Assembly: GCA_006937955.1 (NCBI GenBank)
Contig: SSNP01000034.1
Span: 4,486,179-4,550,178, forward strand
Origin: Pachypanchax playfairii
Lineage: Eukaryota > Chordata > Actinopteri > Cyprinodontiformes > Aplocheilidae
Direction: 5' to 3'
DNA length: 64,000 nucleotides
Below are positions 57,761 through 64,000 of this stretch, piece by piece. The translations under genes and the position numbers were made by a program. Positions within the stretch are counted from its first letter, which is position 1. The number at the start of each line of letters is the position of its first letter. The notes beneath the pieces were generated by a model, which did no database searches, was not told where the DNA came from, and saw only the letters and a program-made list of their open reading frames with translations.

Positions 57761-59200
57761 TTATATTTTCTGAACATCAAGTGAAATTTTAGATTCACAG
57801 ATTTTAACTTCAGAAGTTTTGGCGTCTCCAGCTGATCCGATACCGAAATAAGGGAAGAGTTTCTCAGTGAAAGTGTCTCTGTGGGTGAAGATGAGACTCA
57901 TGTCTTCAGAGTTGTAGAAGGAGACCTTCCCCTTGTCATAGTTCAGCTGGACTCTGATCCTCTGGAGACTTTTCTTCACTCTGACAGTCTGATCAACAAC
58001 ATCAGTGTATTTTCCATCACGGTGCCATAAACACCAGATTCCATATTTTGGTAAAGCATCACATTTTCCCTTCCTGTCGACCGACTCTTTAACCAAACCG
58101 ATATTCCAGTCAGGATGATCTCCCACCTCCACGTCCCAGCTGTGTTTCCCTGAACTGAAACCATCAGAACCAAAAACATCAGAATACATATTGTTTCTCT
58201 CTGGATTGTCAGGAAGCTTCTGCTGTGTGTCTCCACGTCTCACTCTGGTCAGATCATCAGACAGATAGAGATGTGGATTTGTAGTGTTTGGGTCCAGAAT
58301 AACAGGACTGAAGTGGACCTTGTCCTTCATCTTCTCCCAGACTCTGAAGGACAGGTTGCCCAGGTGTTTGGCCACATCTATCAGAGCTCCTGAGACCAGC
58401 TGTGGATCTGACACTGAGTTCTGGACTCTGGCTCTGGTCTGAGTGTCTTTATAGCTGCTGAGGAAGGACACGTTGTCTTTCTGCAGCTCTTCTTCAACAA
58501 CAGAGATACTGTCTGACAGAGAGGACATCTGCTCCTGAATCCTCTTCATCTCTCTGCTGACAGTCTTCTTCTTCTGCTCCTCTTCCTCCTTCAGAGCTGC
58601 CAGTCTGGACTCCTCTTCCTCTTTCAGGAACTGGTGGAGCTTGTTGAACTCTGCTCTGATCCGTCTCTCTGTGGACAACAGCTGCTTCTTGGAGTGTTCA
58701 ATCACATCATTGTATGTTTCCTCCACTTGTTTGTATTTGTTCTTCTTGTCCTGCAGAGACTTTAAGTCAGATTTCAGCTGCTTCTTCAGGTCACTGACTG
58801 CTTGTTCTATAGGAACCACTTTGTGATTCTGGTGGAGAGAAAACTCACAGACAGGACACACGGGTCTCTGCTCGTCCTCACAGAACAGTTTAGGATCTTC
58901 TTGATGTTTTCTGCAAACCACCTTTAATGTCTTTTCTCCTTTTTCTGTCTCCAGTGATCCAGATTTCTGTCTTCCAGCAAAAGAATCAGCAAGTTCCTTC
59001 AGTGAAAAGTTCACTGGTGGCTCCTTTGATGATCTTCTTTTACAGATGGGACAGTTTTTGTTTCCAGTTTGTTCCCAGAACTTCTTCAAGCAGCTTGAAC
59101 AGAAGTTGTGGCTGCAGCTCAGAGACACAGGATCTCTGAATGTCTCTGAACAAATATGGCAGCTCAGGTAACTTTCAAGAACAGTTGCTTTCTCAGCCAT
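57761..59200 (-). CDS. TRIM-family E3 ubiquitin ligase (TRIM35/NF7-like), copy 1
   Basis: A single-exon 479-aa protein. I place the start at the ATG at 59198-59200 (MAEKATVLESYLSC); the frame is open further up, but only from GTG. RING C3HC4: C14, C17, C29, H31, C34, C37, C50, C53. B-box 2: C96, H99, C107, C115, C118, H123, H126. Coiled coil about 130-265, with a K/E-rich part (LKEEEESRLAALKEEEEQKK). PRY-SPRY about 300-479, with LDPNTTNPHLYLSDDL, GKHSWDVEVGDHPDWNIGL and LFPYFGIGSAGD. RING-TRIM proteins transfer ubiquitin, and SPRY domains bind targets; many fish members act in innate immunity. The exact orthologue is not resolvable by eye. A close tandem copy lies at 61808-63241. Confidence 0.9.
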   Translation of the reverse strand: MAEKATVLESYLSCHICSETFRDPVSLSCSHNFCSSCLKKFWEQTGNKNCPICKRRSSKEPPVNFSLKELADSFAGRQKSGSLETEKGEKTLKVVCRKHQEDPKLFCEDEQRPVCPVCEFSLHQNHKVVPIEQAVSDLKKQLKSDLKSLQDKKNKYKQVEETYNDVIEHSKKQLLSTERRIRAEFNKLHQFLKEEEESRLAALKEEEEQKKKTVSREMKRIQEQMSSLSDSISVVEEELQKDNVSFLSSYKDTQTRARVQNSVSDPQLVSGALIDVAKHLGNLSFRVWEKMKDKVHFSPVILDPNTTNPHLYLSDDLTRVRRGDTQQKLPDNPERNNMYSDVFGSDGFSSGKHSWDVEVGDHPDWNIGLVKESVDRKGKCDALPKYGIWCLWHRDGKYTDVVDQTVRVKKSLQRIRVQLNYDKGKVSFYNSEDMSLIFTHRDTFTEKLFPYFGIGSAGDAKTSEVKICESKISLDVQKI

Positions 59201-59400
59201 TTTCAGCTGAAGTCTTTCAGAACCAGAACTCACCAGTTTATTGTTTCTTCGTTATTTTCTTTAATTCTTGTCGGTGTTTGTTTTCCAGCAAAGATTTCTC
59301 TCCCTGTGATGGTGTTTCAGCTCCGATCAACAATGTAGAAAATACTTTCATTTTCCTTCTCAGTAAAGTTTTACCAGTCAGACAAGTTGTTTAACTTTGT

Positions 59401-61807
59401 CTCTTAGAGGTGAAGAATGTCCTTCTTTATCAGTGAAATGATCTTCTGAAGTTTTAAACATCAAGACTTTGTATCAGCTGATCACAAACTGAATAAACAT
59501 TTTTAACTTTTGTTACAACAGTTTAGATTCAAGAGCAGATGTAACATGTATCGGACCAGTTCCACACCTGATAGAAGTTTAAATAATTGTTTTTATCGGG
59601 GGAAATGTTTGAAACAACATATTTCTGTTCATCTTGGCTTCCTGGTCCATGTCACAGACATGCATATAAACACTGGATACCTCATGGGGGAGTTTCGGAT
59701 GACATCATCAGTGTCCATATTAATACAGTCAAGCTCTTTGGTGGAATGTGTTGTAGTGAATGGAACGTAAGTAATCTGCATTTTCAAATGGTTTGCTGTT
59801 TTACAACCAATTTGAATATGACTATAAGTCTGGATGCTCGAACAAGCTAAAACTGCAGCTTTTCTTTTTGAAAAAACAACTTAATCCTGCATCATGTTAG
59901 TGTATCACAGCTACTATAGCATGAGTTATATAGTTATACAATTCACAACCAGTTTGGTTTGTTTGTTAAAAACATCCTGTGTTATAATAAAGGACATTTC
60001 AGGCTTTATTGATCAGTGAAGATGTCAGACTTTAGTGCAGCCTGTAGATGTTCACATCACTGTTGTTTCTAAACAAGAACTCTTGGGATCATCTATCACC
60101 TGTAAGATATAATGTTATTATAATGAGGATATGGGTTAGTTGCTTATTGGATGTACAATACAGGTTCTTTTCCAGCAGGGCTGTGACATGGTAGTATTCC
60201 AAGACTGATGTTGACTCAAGGATTTATAGCTTTTTTATTCGCAGCATCACTAAATGTTTGTTTTGTTTTAGTCTGGTTTTCTTATTCTTAAAGTACACAA
60301 ATACATACATACATATAAAAGTAACCCAAAAATATGAACATTTAGATCTATTGTGTTCTTACCCTTAATTTAGAATGAAAGAAGGGCTGAAAGTTACAAT
60401 ATTTGATATATCTGACACATTTCACATGATATGTGTTACGACTGCGGTCCAGCTGTATCCTGTTTTATGTTTAAATTTCCGTTTGCAGGTGCCGGCCTGC
60501 GATTGGCTATCCCTGGATCCTGGCGTCTCCTGAACCATCAAAACAGTCCTGCATTTCCCTCCAGTCTGATGAAATGACACTGATGTTGTTGGATTCAGTT
60601 AAAGACACTAACGTGTGTTTTACATGTAAATGTTTTTAATCAGAAGAATTTGATTTGATTAAATAAAAACATGAACACATTTACCTGTCTGCTGTTTTAT
60701 AAACATGAGAAGTTTGTTCCTAAAAAAATGAATTAAATTCAATCCAAAAATGATGTAAGACGGAAACAGTTTCAGCATTTCTGTGTAACTGATTCAACAT
60801 GAAACAATTCTGCTTTTATTTTGAAAGACATATTCTACATTTGTACAAACTCTGAGTTTCTTCAGAGTTTCTTTCAGTGTCGGTTTTATGAGGATTTCAG
60901 ATGTTTCATTGTTCAGAAACCAAAAACTTTGATAGATCTATGAAATAAATTCCAAACTGGAAGCAGCGTGAAAAACATCTGGAGCTTTAAAAAGTTTATT
61001 TTAGGATCTTCAGTGGAGGAATGAGATTTTTGTGTTTTTAGATTTAATTTGTGTCTGTGAACACACCACTGTGATTATTACTGATCAAACAGTCAAAGGA
61101 TCAATAATGTGGGATCATTTCCACATGTAGGTTTGAACAAAACTCAAAATGACATGATTTTATATTTAATAAGACAAAAAAGGAAAAAAAAGACTGTACT
61201 TTTGGAACTTTCAACAATATTTATTTTCATTTTCAGTATATTTATTTGAGTTTTAATGATGAAAAAGTTCAACAGGTTAAAACATGAATATCAGGGAAAT
61301 CAATCAGACTAAATGTGACTTTTTAAATATCCAAATATGTTTCTGATGAAAAATTATGAGTTCAATTACAGACTCTTAAAAAATAAGACATGCATTTCTT
61401 TAACAAAACTGATTAAAGTTTATATCTATTTACAACTCATGTTGATATATCTTTATTTATACAACATTTTAACAGAAGTAAAACTTTTAAAATACAAAGA
61501 AAAAGAAAAAAAAGTTTGAAGTTTTTATTAAGTTGTAGATTTGAAAAATTACAAAAACATCAAAGTTTAAAAACTAAAACTTATTAGAAAGCTGTAAAAA
61601 CATTATTTCAGAATAAAATCAACATCAGAAAGATTCCAATTAATTAATTGAAGAATTTAAAGCTAAAATGTTTAATTTGTGAAACGTTATAAAAAGTTTA
61701 TCATTAAATCCTAAAACTGACAAACAATAATAAAAATGAAATTACTACATTTCTTCTAATCAAACAGAAACTCTTACTGGAGTCAGAATCTTCTTATATG
61801 AACAATT
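59401..61807. other. Intergenic region between TRIM copies
   Basis: AT-rich DNA with only short open frames. The first ~200 bp resemble the sequence upstream of copy 2 (63440-63640). Nothing else is recognisable. Confidence 0.5.
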
Positions 61808-63241
61808 TTATAGTTTCTGAACATCAAGTAAAATTTTAGATTCACAGATTTTCACTTCAGAAGTTTTGGCGTCTCCAGCTGATCCGATACCGAAATAAGG
61901 GAAGAGTTTCTCAGTGAAAGTGTCTCTGTGGGTGAAGATGTGACTCATGTCTTCAGAGTTGTAGAAGGAGACGTCCCCCCCGTCATAGTCCAGCTGGACT
62001 CTGATCCTCTGGAGTCTCTTCTTCACTCTGACAGTCTGACCAACAACATCAGTGTATTTTCCATCACGGTGCAAAAAACACCAGATTCCATATTTTGGTA
62101 AAGCATCACATTTTCCCTTCCTGTCGACCGACTCTTTAACCAAACCGATATTCCAGTCAGGATGATCTCCCACCTCCACGTCCCAGCTGTGTTTCCCTGA
62201 ACTGAAACCATCAGAACCAAAAACATTGGTGTAATATGTGTTTCTCTCTGGATTGTCAGGAAGCTTCTGCTGTGTATCTCCATTTCTCACTCTGGTCAGA
62301 TCATCAGACAGATAGAGATGTGGATTTGCAGTGTTTGGGTCCAGAATAACAGGACTGAAGTGGACCTTGTCCTTCATCTTCTCCCAGACTCTGAAGGACA
62401 GGTTGCCCAGGTGTTTGGCCACATCTATCAGAGCTCCTGAGACCAGCTGTGGATCTGACACTGAGCTCTGGACTCTGGCTCTGGTCTGAGTGTCTTTATA
62501 GCTGCTGAGGAAGGACACGTTGTCTTTCTGCAGCTCTTCTTCAACAGCAGAGATACTGTCTGACAGAGAGGACATCTGCTCCTGAATCCTCTTCATCTCT
62601 CTGCTGACAGTCTTCTTCTTCTGCTCCTCTTCTTCCTTCAGAGCTGCCAGTCTGGACTCCTCTTCCTCTTTCAGGAACTGGTGGAGCTTGTTGAACTCTG
62701 CTCTGATCTGTATCTCTGTGGACAACAGCTGCGTCTTGGAGTGTTGAATCACATCATTGTATGTTTCCTCCACTTGTTTGTATCTGTTCTTCTTGTCCTG
62801 CAGAGACTTTAAGTCAGATTTCAGCTGCTTCTTCAGGTCACTGACTGCTTGTTCTACAGGAATCACTTTGTGATTCTGGTGGAGAGAAAACTCACAGACA
62901 GGACACACGGGTCTCTGCTCGTCCTCACAGAACAGTTTAGGTTCTTCTTGATGTTTTCTGCAAACCACCATTAATGTCTTTTCTCCTTTTTCTGTCAGTG
63001 GTCCAGATTTCTGTCTTCCAGCAAAAGAATCAGCAAGTTCCTTCAGTGAAAAGTTCACAAAAAGATCCTTTGATGATCTTCTTTTACAGATGGGACAGTT
63101 TTTGTTTCCAGTTTGTTCCCAGAACTTCTTCAAGCAGCTTGAACAGAAGTTGTGGCTGCAGCTCAGAGACACAGGATCTCTGAATGTCTCTGAACAAATA
63201 TGGCAGTTCAGGTAACTTTCAAGACGAACTCTTTCAGCCAT
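61808..63241 (-). CDS. TRIM-family E3 ubiquitin ligase (TRIM35/NF7-like), copy 2
   Basis: A single-exon 477-aa protein, start ATG at 63239-63241 (MAERVRLESYLNC). All RING and B-box ligands of the first copy are kept. It is very similar along its length. Differences cluster at the N-terminus (ERVRLESYLNC versus EKATVLESYLSC), after the RING (SSKDLFVNF versus SSKEPPVNF), at the start of PRY (NTYYTNVFG versus NNMYSDVFG) and in SPRY (CFLHRDGKYTDVVGQ, DYDGGDVSFYN). The upstream ~200 bp also match copy 1, so the duplicated unit included 5' sequence. Confidence 0.9.
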   Translation of the reverse strand: MAERVRLESYLNCHICSETFRDPVSLSCSHNFCSSCLKKFWEQTGNKNCPICKRRSSKDLFVNFSLKELADSFAGRQKSGPLTEKGEKTLMVVCRKHQEEPKLFCEDEQRPVCPVCEFSLHQNHKVIPVEQAVSDLKKQLKSDLKSLQDKKNRYKQVEETYNDVIQHSKTQLLSTEIQIRAEFNKLHQFLKEEEESRLAALKEEEEQKKKTVSREMKRIQEQMSSLSDSISAVEEELQKDNVSFLSSYKDTQTRARVQSSVSDPQLVSGALIDVAKHLGNLSFRVWEKMKDKVHFSPVILDPNTANPHLYLSDDLTRVRNGDTQQKLPDNPERNTYYTNVFGSDGFSSGKHSWDVEVGDHPDWNIGLVKESVDRKGKCDALPKYGIWCFLHRDGKYTDVVGQTVRVKKRLQRIRVQLDYDGGDVSFYNSEDMSHIFTHRDTFTEKLFPYFGIGSAGDAKTSEVKICESKILLDVQKL

Positions 63242-63449
63242 TTTCAACTGAAGTCTTTCAGAACCAGAACTCACCAGTTTATTGTTTCTTCTCTTTTTTC
63301 TTTAATTCTTGTCGGTGTTTGTTTTCCAGCAGAGATTTCACTCCCTGTGATGGTGTTTCAGCTCCGATCAACAATGTAGAAAATACTTTCCTTTTCCTTC
63401 TCAGTGACGTTTTGTCAGACAAGTTATTGAGTAACTTTTTCTTTTACAG

Positions 63450-64000
63450 GTGAACAACGTCCGTCTTTATCAGTGAAATAAAGTTCTGAAGTTTGTACTT
63501 TGGCCCTTTAATGAATGTTAAACATTAAAATACTTTATATCAGTTGATCATAAACTGAATAAACATTTTTAACTGTCATTATGAGAGTTTAGACCCAACA
63601 GCTGATACAACAGGTATTGGACCGGGTCAACACCTGATAGAAACTTAAATATATCTTGTTGTTGGTGGAAGTGTTCCCTGTCGGCTCTGTTCACTTGATT
63701 GTTGGATTTCCAGCTTCGACCTGTTTTCAGACTCTGATCCTGCTGCTATATACTTCCTGTAAGGGCCACGCCCAAACATGGACTGTTAATCCTATTAGAC
63801 TGTTTTATCTCTCCCCAGATCATCTTCATCATCACTTCTCAAACTTCATTCAGAGCAGGTTGCTTCTCTTTTTGTGTGCTTATGAACTCAGCCTAAATCC
63901 ATACATGACAGAATATCCAAACATTGACACAGTGAAAATATTCCTGTTCATCTAGACTTGCTTCTCCAAATCCACCACAGGAAGGAGGAGCAAGCCAAGT
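63450..64000. other. Region upstream of TRIM copy 2, nothing further identified
   Basis: 5' flank of the second TRIM gene. It contains a segment similar to 59470-59580. No other gene or repeat was recognised to the window end. Confidence 0.45.

Noticed and set aside
59201..59233. GTG start 11 codons upstream for TRIM copy 1 (and 63242-63274 for copy 2)
   Set aside because: An ATG in good context (AAAATGGCTGA) follows at once. GTG starts are rare in vertebrates.

Overview
This is eukaryotic DNA, almost certainly from a ray-finned (teleost) fish. Genes are split by GT-AG introns. The repeats are typical of fish: a Rex3/RTE-like LINE end with a GGAT-repeat tail, a tRNA-SINE-like dispersed repeat, a Penelope-like fragment, a jockey/L2-like LINE and a Tc1-like relic. 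Tandem TRIM/SPRY genes are also typical of fish. All the genes I can support are on the minus strand, so transcription runs from high to low coordinates.

Layout. (1) 1-13 kb: the 5' part (coding exons 1-5) of a CaM kinase II gene, most like camk2b, with its CpG-rich promoter near 13 kb. The rest of the gene lies off the left edge. (2) 11.5-20.6 kb: a 4.56-kb block present twice in direct order, separated by a run of Ns; it looks like an assembly duplication. It carries camk2 exon 1, a LINE relic, a cluster of AP-1-type sites, the last exon of the next gene and a Rex3-like LINE end. (3) 19.8-28.6 kb: a divergent Sec24-like COPII cargo-adaptor gene of about 21 coding exons. Its first coding exon contains an 11-copy 57-bp coding minisatellite. 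(4) 29.2-43.8 kb: a gene (here G2) encoding zinc fingers, a Crypton-type tyrosine-recombinase-like domain that has lost key residues, and three tandem copies of a C-terminal SANT/Myb-like exon. A 5.54-kb part of it is also duplicated across a single N. (5) 43.9-45.9 kb: a LINE. (6) 46.0-54.5 kb: a paralogue of G2 (here G3) with two copies of the C-terminal exon. (7) 53.1-54.1 kb: a SINE-like repeat interrupted by a Penelope-like fragment. (8) 57.8-63.2 kb: two tandem single-exon TRIM (RING/B-box/coiled-coil/PRY-SPRY) genes.

The main observation is that three neighbouring genes, Sec24-like, G2 and G3, share a 5' module. Their first coding exons are homologous at both ends, and their upstream regions share a CTTCCG...TTTCAAAATAA block. 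The two recombinase-derived genes therefore seem to have taken a promoter and N-terminal exon from the Sec24-like gene, or the reverse. They were then reshaped by tandem exon duplication and gene conversion. The CaMKII/Sec24 linkage echoes the CAMK2G-SEC24C and CAMK2D-SEC24D linkages in human, so the Sec24-like gene may be a retained genome-duplication paralogue. All gene calls come from reading translated exons and splice sites by eye; no alignment or database search was run.
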